64,000 bases of DNA from Nannocystis sp. (GTDB lineage: Bacteria; Myxococcota_A; Polyangia; Nannocystales; Nannocystaceae): assembly GCA_016712315.1 (NCBI GenBank), contig JADJRG010000013.1, positions 1,648,001 through 1,712,000 on the forward strand, read 5' to 3'. The notes beneath the pieces were generated by a model. The model made no database searches. It was not told the DNA's origin and saw only the letters and a list, made by a program, of their open reading frames with translations. The translations under genes were made by a program, and so were the position numbers. Shown piece after piece: positions 53,688 through 62,136 of this stretch (positions are counted from its first letter, which is position 1; each line of letters opens with the position of its first letter).

Positions 53688-55520
53688 ATGGTACGAAGAA
53701 TCGCCTCGACCCTGCTCTGCTCCCTCAGCCTCGCGGCCGCGCTGCTCCACAGCGCGCAGGCGCGCGCTGACTCGTTCGCGGCGGGGTCGCTGATCATCCC
53801 GATGGACGTGACTCACCAGGATATGGGGATGCTCGAGGCCTACGGGCTGGTGTACGCGCTGCTGCAGGCGGGCGTGCCGGTGCGCTGGGTGATCAAGGGG
53901 GGCAAGGCGATGGGCGACGTCGACTTCACGGCGTCGGCGGTCGACGTGCGGACGAAGGCGGCGATCGACGGCCACCCCTACCGCGGCGGGCCTTGGGTGG
54001 TCGACGCGGCGGACGCGGCGGCGGCGGCGGCGTTGGTCGATTCGTGGCTGGCGGCGAACCCGAACACCAACGTGCACAGCGCGACCGCGGCGTTCGACGG
54101 GGACGTGGCGCGGCTGCTGGTGGTCGCGCCGACGATCGCGATGATGGCGGACGGGAACCAAAAGATCGCGCGTAAGTATATGGCGGCGGCGAAGATCCCC
54201 GACTCGACGGGGGACCTGCTGTGGCCGGACAGCAGCCCGGACATGTTGACGCCGGAGGAGCTGTCCGGGCCGACGCTCGAGGACCACCGCGACGGCCAGC
54301 TCTTCGACGAGGACGGCGACCCAGTGTATTGCCAATTTATGTCGATGCACTGGGGGGTGAAGGACGCGCTCGATAACCCCGGGGCGGTCGCGGAGGTGCG
54401 AGCCTTCTTGAACTTCCCGACGCACTTCTATGCGCAATGCCAGGCGGTGAACGCGTTCGAGAACCACCCAGAGCACGGCTTCTTCTTGACCGAGAGCGGC
54501 TTCTTGATCGGCAAGCAGCCGACGATGTTCGACTTCCTCCAAAATGAGGAGCCGTACGCCCAGCTCGACGGGCCGTTTATGTCGGTGGGCGGCTCAGAGG
54601 CGGCGTATTCGCTGCCGATGAACGCGAAGTACAAGGCGCAGGACATCGTGTTTATCACCGAGAAGGGGACGCCGGTGGGGGTGAATGACGTGTGGATGAC
54701 AGGCACGCTGGACGGGCTGTGCCCGGCGTCGAGCTGCCTGACGACCGGCAAGGTGAGCTACTTGGGCGGCCATGAGTACAGCGTGGCGCTGCCGATCTCG
54801 AAGAACCCGACGACCCAAGGGGCCCGGCTCTTCCTCAACTCGATGTTCGAGGCGCCCTGCGCGACGGCGGACGGGCTGCCGCTGGTGACGATCGACAAAG
54901 AGGCGCCGAGCTTCACCGAGGGGCCGCAGGTGACGTTCGTGCTCAAATACATCAACGAGGGGCCGACGACGGCGCTGGCGGCGGTGGTGCGCGACCCGCT
55001 GCCCGCAGGGGTGAGCTTCGTGTCGGCCTCCGACGGCGGGGCGCTGCAGGGCGGGGAGGTGCTGTGGGAGGTCGGGAACCTGGGGGCGGCCGAGGGCGGC
55101 GAGCTGTCGTTGACGGTGACGCTCGAGGGGTTCGGGGTCTATACAAACGTCGCGTATGTCGAATATAAGGTGGGCCAGAACACCCTCAGCGTAGCGTCGA
55201 ATGAGACCGTGACAGAGTACGGGGTGGGCGGTTCGACGACGGGGGGCTCGGGCGGCGAGACGACGGGCACGACGGGCGGTACGGGCAGCACGGGCGGTAC
55301 GGGCAGCACGGGCGGCGGTACAGGCGGTGCGAGCGGCGAGACGAGCGCGGGCTCCGAGGGGAGCGGTGCGAGCGATTCGAGCGCGACGAGCGAGGACGCC
55401 TCGGCGACCGGCGGCGCGAACGACGAGGCGGGCTGCGGCTGCCGCGGCGGGGCGCCAGGGCCGCTCCATGGCCTGTGGGTGCTGGGTCTGGCGGCGCTGC
55501 GCCGGCGGCGGGCGGCGTGA
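53688..55520 (+). CDS. Secreted protein with DUF11 repeat and MYXO-CTERM-like anchor
   Basis: 610 residues from ATG 53688 (GTG 53685 also fits). A cleavable signal peptide ends at AQARA. The large N-terminal region (about 30-400) is a globular domain I cannot name, with many aromatic and Asp residues. A DUF11-like beta domain follows at about 405-495 (VTFVLKYINEGPTTALAAVV, DPLPAGVSFVSASDG). A Gly/Thr/Ser linker leads to the C-terminus GCGCRGG, a hydrophobic stretch (LHGLWVLGLAAL) and RRRRAA. That layout is the MYXO-CTERM sorting signal, by which myxobacteria process a Cys and place proteins on the surface. Probably a large surface-displayed protein. Confidence 0.85.
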   Translation: MVRRIASTLLCSLSLAAALLHSAQARADSFAAGSLIIPMDVTHQDMGMLEAYGLVYALLQAGVPVRWVIKGGKAMGDVDFTASAVDVRTKAAIDGHPYRGGPWVVDAADAAAAAALVDSWLAANPNTNVHSATAAFDGDVARLLVVAPTIAMMADGNQKIARKYMAAAKIPDSTGDLLWPDSSPDMLTPEELSGPTLEDHRDGQLFDEDGDPVYCQFMSMHWGVKDALDNPGAVAEVRAFLNFPTHFYAQCQAVNAFENHPEHGFFLTESGFLIGKQPTMFDFLQNEEPYAQLDGPFMSVGGSEAAYSLPMNAKYKAQDIVFITEKGTPVGVNDVWMTGTLDGLCPASSCLTTGKVSYLGGHEYSVALPISKNPTTQGARLFLNSMFEAPCATADGLPLVTIDKEAPSFTEGPQVTFVLKYINEGPTTALAAVVRDPLPAGVSFVSASDGGALQGGEVLWEVGNLGAAEGGELSLTVTLEGFGVYTNVAYVEYKVGQNTLSVASNETVTEYGVGGSTTGGSGGETTGTTGGTGSTGGTGSTGGGTGGASGETSAGSEGSGASDSSATSEDASATGGANDEAGCGCRGGAPGPLHGLWVLGLAALRRRRAA

Positions 55521-55532
55521 GCGGCGGGCGCC

Positions 55533-56438
55533 TTACGGCGCGGGCAGCAGCTCGAGCTTGGAGAGGCCGATCCGGAGCTGGTGGGCGCGGCGATCGATGA
55601 TGTGCACGGCGTCGAGGACGCCGAGGGCGGCGAGCTGGCGGCGGAGGCGGTGGATCTCGACGTGGAGGCGGTTGCTGTCGTAGCCGATGCGGCGAAGCAG
55701 CTCCTCTTGGTCGATCCAGCCGCGCTCGTCGCTGGGGCGGTCGCGCTCGTCGAAGCGCTGGCGGGCGAGCGCGAGCAGCAGGGCGTGGTGGGCGCGGCCC
55801 TTGAGCTCGAGGCGGCGGCCGCCGTGGGTGAGCACGAGCTCCGCGGCGCTTTGATCGGGGTTGAGGGTGATCCGCAGGGCGAGCGCGCTGAGCGTCGGGG
55901 CGAGGTCCTCGGCGTCGCGGGTGAGGGGCAGCGGCTCGGGGAGGTGCAGGCGCCACGGGCCCGATTGGGTCTGGATGACCTCCCCGTCGGTGACAGGGAG
56001 GATCCCGTCTGCGCGCTCGACCCACCAGCCTTGATCACGGTAAAGTACGGTGACCTCTGGGCTCTCTGGGTCGGGCAGGGTCAAGAGGCCGGCGTGAGGC
56101 TCGACGGCGCGCGCCGGCGTGGTGAGGGCGATCGCGTGCGGCTGCGGGGGGCCGGCGTCGATGAGCACGTACTCGCCGGGGCGGCCAAAGCCGAGGCTGG
56201 CGCCCTCGTGCAGGCTGAGGCAGTGGCCGGCCTCGAGGCGGCGGCCGTCGACGTAGGTGCCGTTGCGGCTGTGCAGATCTTGCAGCTCCCAGGCGCCGCT
56301 ACGCCAGCGCAGCAGCGCGTGCTCGCCCGAGGTCTCGGCCGTGTCGAGGCGGATCGAGCAGGTCCGTGAGCGGCCGATGAGGCAGCCCGAGGGGAGAGGC
56401 CAAGCGTGGGCGCGGTCGTGTGTTTGGATTTTTGCCAT
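55533..56438 (-). CDS. FHA-domain winged-helix regulator
   Basis: 301 residues. Residues 12-85 form an FHA domain, which binds phosphothreonine: Gly22-Arg23-Ser24, Ser37 and His40 (SGEH), Asn59-Gly60 (NGTYVDG) are all in place. A central beta-rich part (about 105-180) may be a second FHA-like fold. Residues about 205-297 look like a DNA-binding winged helix of the OmpR/PhoB C-terminal type (ALLLALARQRFDERDR, LLRRIGYDSNRLHVEIHRLR, VHIIDRRAHQLRIG). It would thus read threonine phosphorylation and bind DNA. It is transcribed divergently from the Ser/Thr kinase gene only 38 bp away. Confidence 0.85.
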   Translation of the reverse strand: MAKIQTHDRAHAWPLPSGCLIGRSRTCSIRLDTAETSGEHALLRWRSGAWELQDLHSRNGTYVDGRRLEAGHCLSLHEGASLGFGRPGEYVLIDAGPPQPHAIALTTPARAVEPHAGLLTLPDPESPEVTVLYRDQGWWVERADGILPVTDGEVIQTQSGPWRLHLPEPLPLTRDAEDLAPTLSALALRITLNPDQSAAELVLTHGGRRLELKGRAHHALLLALARQRFDERDRPSDERGWIDQEELLRRIGYDSNRLHVEIHRLRRQLAALGVLDAVHIIDRRAHQLRIGLSKLELLPAP

Positions 56439-56476
56439 GATCCAGGGGCGTCGATCTGCGGGTATAACCCGGAGCC
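56439..56476. promoter_or_regulatory. Shared divergent promoter of FHA regulator and kinase genes
   Basis: Only 38 bp separate the two divergent start codons. The segment GGTATAACC (56461-56469) reads TATAAC toward the kinase (8 bp before GTG 56477) and TATACC toward the FHA gene (about 22 bp before its ATG). The two -10 boxes therefore overlap, and a protein bound there could control both genes. Confidence 0.5.
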
Positions 56477-59400
56477 GTGGTGGACGTCGACGAGACTCCA
56501 GCCACCCGTCCGCATAGGAGCGGAGACGGGGAGGCTTCGGCGGAGCTCCGGCCCGCGATGATGCTCGGCCGCTACACGGTGCTGGGGGTGCTGGGCAGGG
56601 GCGGTATGGGCGTGGTCTATTCTGGGCTCGACCCGCAGCTCCGCCGGCGGGTGGCGATCAAGCAGATCACCCGGCGCAGCGGCGATGAGCAGGGGCGGCA
56701 GCGGTCGCTGCGGGAGGCGCAGGCGCTGGCCAGGCTCGCGCACCCGAATATCGTGACCGTGCATGAGGCCTTCGAGGTCGAGGGGCGGCTCTGCATCGCG
56801 ATGGAGCTGGTCGTGGGCGAGACGCTGCGGGCGTGGCTGGCGAGCGAGCCGCGCTCGCAGGCGGCGATCCTCGAGGCGCTGGAGCAGGCGGGCCAGGGGA
56901 TCGCGGCGGCGCACGCGGCCGGGCTGGTGCACCGCGACCTGAAGCCGGACAACATCATGATCGGCGCGGACGGGCGGGTGCGGGTGATGGACTTCGGCCT
57001 CGCGCGCGCGGTCGAGGCGGGGGACTTGGCGCTGGAGATCGACGCAGGGGTGACCGCGAACGACGCGCTGACTGGGCCGATGACGCGGGTGGGGGCGTTG
57101 ATCGGCACTCCCGGGTACGTGGCGCCGGAGCAGCAGCTCGGGCTCGCCGCGGACGCGCGCAGCGACGTGTTCAGCTTCTGCGTGCTCGCCTTCGAGGCGC
57201 TGTACGGGGCGCGGCCGTTCCAAGGGCGCGATGAGGCGGCGATCTGCGAGGCGGCGCAGGCGGGCCGGGTGGTCGCGACGCCAGGCGACACGGTGCCGGC
57301 GTGGTTGAGCGCGGTGATCCGCCGCGGCCTCGCGGCGCAGCCGGCGCGGCGCTGGCCGACGATGGAGGCGCTGCTCGAGGCGCTGGGCCGCGACCCGATC
57401 GCGCGGCGTCGGCAGCGGCTGCGCAGCGCGGCGTCGTTGGTGGTGGCCGGCGCGGTGGTGGCGATCGCGGCGGTCGGCGTCGGCGCGCTGCGTGAGGCGA
57501 ACGCGCGGGCGCGGCGTGAGGAGGCGGCGTCGGCGCGGCTGGAGGCGGTCGAGGCGACGATCGCGAGGGCCGAGGCCGAGGGCGACGCGGCGGCGGCGGA
57601 GGCGGCGTTCCGCACCTTTGTGGCGGACCCCGACCACTTGCGAACGCGCGCGTTGACGCGCGCGTGGTTGGCGCGCGGGGATCGGCGGCAGGGCGCGCCG
57701 GCGCAGGCGGCGTACGCGGAGGCGTATGTGCACGCGCGTACGCCCGAGGACGAAGCTGCGGCGCTGCGGCGGCTCTCAGGCGTGTTTTCGGCGGAGTGGG
57801 ACGGGGTCGGGCTGTCGCGCAGCGTCGGCTTACTGCGCGCGCGCGGGGTGGAGGACCCGGCGCTGGCGCGGCTGGGCTTCCATGCGGCGCTGTGGCAGCG
57901 CGATCTGGCGGGGGCGGCGGCGGAGCTGCGGCGGGCCGATCACCCGCAGGCGGGCTGGGCGCCGATGTTGGAGCGGCTGGGGCGGGCGCGGGAGCTGCCG
58001 ATCGCCGCGAACGAGATCGTGGCGCTGCCGGCGGGCGGGCCGGCGCGGTTGGCGCTGCTGCAAGCCGACAGGAAGGCGGTGGTGGTGCTCGATGAGGCGC
58101 TGCGTGAGCGCGAGCGCGTGCGCAGCGACGGGCTGATGTGGCTGGCGCCGGGCACCTCATGGGTGGTGGAGGAGCGCGAGGCAGAGGTGGCGGTGATCGA
58201 TGTGCTGAGCCGCGCTGTGCTGGGCCGTGGGGGGCCGATGATGGGGCCTTTTGTGGCTTTTGACGCGACCGGCGACGGCGCCCCGGAGCTGTTCTTCGGC
58301 CGGAAGTGGCCGCTGTATGGCTTTTATCGCTGGGACGGGATCGGCGGCGCGGGGATCTCGGAGCGGGCGGCGCACGCCGGGACCGACGCGAGCGACTCGA
58401 CCTTCGACGGGCGGGTGGTCGGGGACCTCGACGGCGATGGCACCCAGGAGCTGGTGATCGCCTTCGGGCCGTGGAATCGCTTCGACCTGCGGGTGTTCCG
58501 CGGCGACGCGCAGGGCGAGCTCGAGCTGCTGGCGGCGCGGCTCGTCGGGCGGATGGGGGGGATGACGATCGTGCGCCGCGGCGAGCGGCGATGGTTGGCC
58601 GTGCTGGTCGATAACTCGTGCCCGGCGCCGGACGTCTTCCCAACGCCGCCCCACACCGGCGCGGCGCCGGGGGTGTACTTCTTTGAATGGCGCGATGGCC
58701 GGCTGGAGGAGGTCGCGGCGGTCGCGATACCGGGCGGCGAGAGCCTCGGCCGCTTCGTCGGGCAGGAGGTCGCGGTGGCCGGCGACTTCGACGGGGACGG
58801 GCCCCAGGACCTGGCGTTCTCGTTGAAACGCGATCAGTCGTGGTCGCTGCTGCTGAGACAGACGGCGCAGGGCTTCGAGCCGCTGATGATCGCGGGCATG
58901 CGGGTGATCGGCGGCGTGCAGCTCGATGAGGATCCGGAGCTGGAGCTGGTCGCCCGGACGACGGAGCAGACGGTGTTGGTTTTGGGGCTGGGGGACGCGG
59001 TGGCGCCGCCGATCCCCCAAGCGAAGGTCGAGGCGCCGCCGGTCCCGCCCGCGCTCAGGGATCCGGCGCTGGTCGAGCGTTGGGGGCGGGCGAACGACCT
59101 GGCCGCGCTCGCGCAGCTCGAGAGCGCGGCGGTGAGCCTGCGTGACGGCGCGGTGCTGGCGGGGGAGCGCGCGGCGAAGTCGGCGCTGCTCGACCGCGCA
59201 GGGGCGCTCTTCGCGAGCGCGGCGCTGCCCCGCCAGGTGTTGGCGCTGGACACGGAGGTGCATGACGACCCGCTGGTGCGCGGGCGGGCGCAGGCGCGGC
59301 GGGCGCAGGCGTTGGCGAGCCTCGGCCGCTACGTGGAGGCGCTGGCGGAGGCGCAGGCGCTGCTGGCGCTGCGCGGGAAGGGGGCCGCCGAAGAGGAGAT

Positions 59401-60550
59401 CGCGCGCGCTCTGGTCGACGATCTCTCGGTCTTGGTGGAGGGCGAGGCGCAGATCGAGGCGCGCTTCGACGCGCCCTTGGTGGATTCGTGGCGGTTCATG
59501 CTGCCGGGGGCGGTGCGCCGCGATCCGAGCCGCTCGGCGCTGACGTTGGTGCTCCCGGCGACGGGCGAGCCGGCGGCGATGCTGCCGATCGACTGGCATG
59601 GTGGGCCGATCGCGCTCGAATTCGAGCTCGATCTCGCGCGCGTGGAATTTGGCGCTTGTGTGGAGATCTCAATCGTCGATCCGCAGGGGCAGCCGTGGCT
59701 CGGGGGGGCTGTGTGCGGGCAAGGAGGGGGCGGCCAGCTCTGGCAGGTGGTGTGGCAGAAGAGCGGTGAAGTGTGGTGGAACCTCACCAAAGAGCACCCG
59801 GTGGCGTCGGCCCAGCACGGCCGGACCGTGACGATGCGGGCGGCCTATTTGCCGCAACGCGGGCAGGTCCTCCGGCTGTGGGAGGACGACGGCGAGATGT
59901 GGACCGGCAAGGTGCAGGTGACTGCTCCGCCAGCGCAGGGGCGACACCACCTCGTGCTGAGCTCGGTGGATTCTTCGCAGTTGAGCCTGGCGCGGGCAGC
60001 GCTGCGGGGGCTGCGGATCCGCGGGGCACAGCTCGCGTCGATGCCCGAGCCGACGGCGGGTGAACGCGCGGCGTGGTTGTTCGCGGAGAACGAGCCCCGC
60101 GCGGCGCTGGCGGCGCTCTCGAACGCGGACGAGGGGGCGACGCTGCGGCTGCTGGCGATGGCCGAGCTGGGCGACTTGGGCGGGGCGGCGGCGGCGGCGG
60201 CGGCGGTCTTAGGGGGCGTTGCCGGGCCGCCGCGGCGAGGGGCGCTGGCGCTGGCGCTGCGCCACTATCCGCTCGCGGCGGCGGCCCTGCGCGCGGCCGG
60301 CGGAGGGGCGCTGCTGCCGACGTTGCAGGCGACGTGGGCGTTCGCGTATCCGCACCGCAATGACCCGGAGCTCCGGGCGGAGATCCTCGGGGGGATGCGC
60401 GATGTCGAGCTGCTTACGCCGACCAACGAGGCCGAGCGCGCGGCGCTGCGGGCGCTGCTCGAGGTCCGCGCGGAGCTGTGGGCGCGCAGCGGTGAGGCGA
60501 TCCGGGCCGGCCGTGACCGCGCCGCCGCTGCAGAATTGGGGCTCTTCTAA
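56477..60550 (+). CDS. Ser/Thr protein kinase with FG-GAP-like ectodomain, 3' end altered by IS
   Basis: 1,357 residues. The cytoplasmic kinase is complete: Gly loop GRGGMGVVY (40-48), VAIK Lys62, HRDLKPDN (152-159), DFG (172-174), GTPGYVAPE (210-218). A membrane helix lies at about 318-338 (LVVAGAVVAIAAVGVGAL). The ~1,000-residue external part has a helical segment, FG-GAP/VCBS-type Ca2+ repeats (GDLDGDGTQELVIAFG; GDFDGDGPQDLAFSLK) suggesting a beta-propeller, TPR-like helices, and a jellyroll-like domain near 990-1180. The stop TAA (60548-60550) belongs to an inserted ISL3 element: without it the frame reads through the target site and ends AELAAK. The last three native residues (AAK) are thus replaced by GLF. 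The start is GTG 56477 or the following GTG; the FHA regulator gene is divergent. Confidence 0.93.
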   Translation: MVDVDETPATRPHRSGDGEASAELRPAMMLGRYTVLGVLGRGGMGVVYSGLDPQLRRRVAIKQITRRSGDEQGRQRSLREAQALARLAHPNIVTVHEAFEVEGRLCIAMELVVGETLRAWLASEPRSQAAILEALEQAGQGIAAAHAAGLVHRDLKPDNIMIGADGRVRVMDFGLARAVEAGDLALEIDAGVTANDALTGPMTRVGALIGTPGYVAPEQQLGLAADARSDVFSFCVLAFEALYGARPFQGRDEAAICEAAQAGRVVATPGDTVPAWLSAVIRRGLAAQPARRWPTMEALLEALGRDPIARRRQRLRSAASLVVAGAVVAIAAVGVGALREANARARREEAASARLEAVEATIARAEAEGDAAAAEAAFRTFVADPDHLRTRALTRAWLARGDRRQGAPAQAAYAEAYVHARTPEDEAAALRRLSGVFSAEWDGVGLSRSVGLLRARGVEDPALARLGFHAALWQRDLAGAAAELRRADHPQAGWAPMLERLGRARELPIAANEIVALPAGGPARLALLQADRKAVVVLDEALRERERVRSDGLMWLAPGTSWVVEEREAEVAVIDVLSRAVLGRGGPMMGPFVAFDATGDGAPELFFGRKWPLYGFYRWDGIGGAGISERAAHAGTDASDSTFDGRVVGDLDGDGTQELVIAFGPWNRFDLRVFRGDAQGELELLAARLVGRMGGMTIVRRGERRWLAVLVDNSCPAPDVFPTPPHTGAAPGVYFFEWRDGRLEEVAAVAIPGGESLGRFVGQEVAVAGDFDGDGPQDLAFSLKRDQSWSLLLRQTAQGFEPLMIAGMRVIGGVQLDEDPELELVARTTEQTVLVLGLGDAVAPPIPQAKVEAPPVPPALRDPALVERWGRANDLAALAQLESAAVSLRDGAVLAGERAAKSALLDRAGALFASAALPRQVLALDTEVHDDPLVRGRAQARRAQALASLGRYVEALAEAQALLALRGKGAAEEEIARALVDDLSVLVEGEAQIEARFDAPLVDSWRFMLPGAVRRDPSRSALTLVLPATGEPAAMLPIDWHGGPIALEFELDLARVEFGACVEISIVDPQGQPWLGGAVCGQGGGGQLWQVVWQKSGEVWWNLTKEHPVASAQHGRTVTMRAAYLPQRGQVLRLWEDDGEMWTGKVQVTAPPAQGRHHLVLSSVDSSQLSLARAALRGLRIRGAQLASMPEPTAGERAAWLFAENEPRAALAALSNADEGATLRLLAMAELGDLGGAAAAAAAVLGGVAGPPRRGALALALRHYPLAAAALRAAGGGALLPTLQATWAFAYPHRNDPELRAEILGGMRDVELLTPTNEAERAALRALLEVRAELWARSGEAIRAGRDRAAAAELGLF
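60532..60539 (+). repeat. Left 8-bp target-site duplication (AGAATTGG)
   Basis: AGAATTGG abuts the left inverted repeat of the insertion sequence and is repeated exactly at 61951-61958. An 8-bp duplication is the length produced by ISL3-family transposition. Confidence 0.95.
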
Positions 60551-60563
60551 CATGTTCGTGGAT
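60540..60563 (+). repeat. Left terminal inverted repeat of the IS
   Basis: GGCTCTTCTAACATGTTCGT begins the repeat; it ends GGAT. It contains the TAA that now ends the kinase reading frame. Confidence 0.92.
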
Positions 60564-60568
60564 CCAGG

Positions 60569-61927
60569 ATGGACCCCAAGGATGTGTTCTGCCGCGTGAA
60601 ATCTCGGTTGTCTGGCAAACAGGTCGTGGCTGCGTTCGCGCACATCTCTTGGGGCCAGTTTTTACTGGCACAAGGGCCGCGCGGGATCGAGCATCTGGGC
60701 GTGCGCATCACCACGTTTCTACGACGCCTTTTGGGAATGGAGCAGGTCCGTGTCCTCGGTGCTGAGTTCGAGGAGGACAGGCTTGTCATCGACGTCGCGC
60801 CGAGCTGGACGAAGGGCCGCTGCTCGACCTGCGGGGCCACGGGGCCGATCCGTGATCAGAGGGTGCGTCGGTGGCGGCACCTCGACGTCGGGGGTCGAGT
60901 GCGAGCTGCGTTACTCGATCCGCCGCGTCGAGTGTTCGTCGTGCGGCGTCAAGGTCGAGCAGGTTCCCTGGGCGGAGCACGACACGGGCTTCACGAAGGG
61001 CTTCGAGGACTTGATCGCTTTGATGGCCCAAAAGACAGATAAAACGACCGTCGCGCGGCTCTTGCGGATCGCCTGGCTGACGGTCGGCCGCGTGATCGAG
61101 CGGGTGGTCAAGCGCTACGGAGGAGACCCCAGCGAGCGCCTCCGCGGGCTCCGTCGGATCGGCATCGATGAGCTCTCTTACCGCAAGCACCACCGCTACG
61201 TCACCGTCGTCGTCGACCTCGACACACGCCGCGTGGTCTGGGTCGCCGAGGGCAGGACGCCGCCGCGCTCGACGGCTTCTTCGAGGCCCTGGGGCCCGCT
61301 GGGACGGCTGCGCTGAAGGTCGCGTCGATCGACATGTCGGGAGCCTTCAAGAAGGCGCTGCGCGAGCGGGCGCCCCACGTCCGCGTCGTCTTCGATCGCT
61401 TCCACGTCCAGCGCTTGGTACACGACGCGCTCGACGAGATCCGCCGCGGTATGGTCGCTGAACTCCGCGACCCCGCCGAGAAGCGCGCCCTCAAGGGGAC
61501 CCGCTTCGCGCTCCAGCGCTCGCCCTGGAAGCTCGACGCCGTCGCTCGCAACAAGCTCACAGAGCTCGAGAAGGAGAACCAGCCGCTCTACCGCGCCTAC
61601 CTTATGAAGGAGTCCCTCGCGGCGATCTTCGACACCGCATCTCCAGAGTCGATCCACAGCGACCTCACAGGCTGGCTGCGCTGGGTCGAGGCCGAAGGCT
61701 TGCCCCCGCTTGTCAAGGCCGCTGAGACGATCGCTGCGCACTTCGACGGGATCACCGCCTACATCACTGTCGGCGTCACCAACGCGATCACCGAAGGCTT
61801 CAACCGCAAAGCCCGCGTCGTCACCTCCCGCGCCTACGGCTTCAAACGTCTCTCCAGCTTCGCCGCTATGCTGCTGCTCTGCTGTGGCGGTCTCTCCATT
61901 CCTTGGCCTCATGTGATGCCTCTTTAA
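60569..61927 (+). pseudogene. ISL3 transposase split by two compensating frameshifts
   Basis: The coding content runs in three segments: from ATG 60569 (the family-typical start aligns better with GTG 60701, VRITTFLRRLLGMEQVRV) to about 60890; a second frame from about 60895 to 61252; and the first frame again from about 61253 to the stop at 61927. Zinc-ribbon part: CSTCGATGPIRDQRVRRWRH and VECSSCG. DDE residues survive in the proper segments: Asp in RIGIDELSYRKHH, Asp in VASIDMSGAF, Glu in TEGFNRKAR. The first shift looks like an extra G in a five-G run (60890-60894); the second like a missing G in AGGAC (near 61252), since the expected text is EGRDAAALDGFFEALG. As given it encodes no intact transposase. 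Confidence 0.88.
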
Positions 61928-61950
61928 CCCATGAATGTGTTAGGAGAGCC
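61927..61950 (-). repeat. Right terminal inverted repeat of the IS
   Basis: Read on the minus strand it starts GGCTCTCCTAACACATTCAT and ends GGGT. The transposase stop codon TAA touches its inner edge. Confidence 0.92.
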
Positions 61951-61958
61951 AGAATTGG
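61951..61958 (+). repeat. Right 8-bp target-site duplication (AGAATTGG)
   Basis: Exact copy of 60532-60539. Joining the left flank to the bases after this copy restores the kinase reading frame to the native end GAA TTG GCG GCA AAG TGA. Confidence 0.95.
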
Positions 61959-61972
61959 CGGCAAAGTGAGCG

Positions 61973-62005
61973 GGGCGCGGTCACCGGCGCCGCGCCCATC
62001 TTTTT
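61973..62005 (+). terminator. Rho-independent terminator, displaced from the kinase gene by the IS
   Basis: GGGCGCGG (61973-61980) pairs with CCGCGCCC (61990-61997) around a nine-base loop, and ATCTTTTT follows. It begins five bases after the native TGA of the kinase (61968-61970), so it must have been that gene's terminator. It now stands after the IS and would also end transposase transcripts. Confidence 0.75.
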
Positions 62006-62025
62006 GAAGGAGTCATGATGATGGA

Positions 62026-62048
62026 TCAACCATCGTCTTGATGGTTGA
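62026..62048. other. Perfect 9-bp inverted repeat with 5-base loop
   Basis: TCAACCATC (62026-62034) and GATGGTTGA (62040-62048) flank GTCTT. There is no T-run after it. It lies between the terminator and the next gene and may be an operator or an mRNA hairpin. Confidence 0.5.
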
Positions 62049-62136
62049 AGAGGGCGGTCCCAGGGCATTATGCTCGAATATGTCTCGCAAATGTCGAGGA
62101 TGTTCGAGTGGTTCAGGTGTTGCTTCGGGGCGCGAT

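Larger units (their letters stand above)
60540..61950 (+). mobile_element. ISL3-family insertion sequence, complete ends (1,411 bp)
   Basis: The element is bounded by imperfect inverted repeats (60540-60563 and 61927-61950, 19 of 24 bases matching, both starting GGCTCT) and by an 8-bp direct repeat AGAATTGG on each side. The length, terminal sequence, duplication size and transposase type are those of the ISL3 family. It carries one transposase gene on the plus strand, with two compensating frameshifts. It is inserted in the last codons of the Ser/Thr kinase gene in the same orientation, so transcription from that gene can run into it. Confidence 0.95.

Noticed and set aside
60890..60894. Programmed frameshifting in the transposase at a G run
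   Set aside because: ISL3 transposases are normally a single frame, and a second, opposite shift is also needed; indel or error explains both better.
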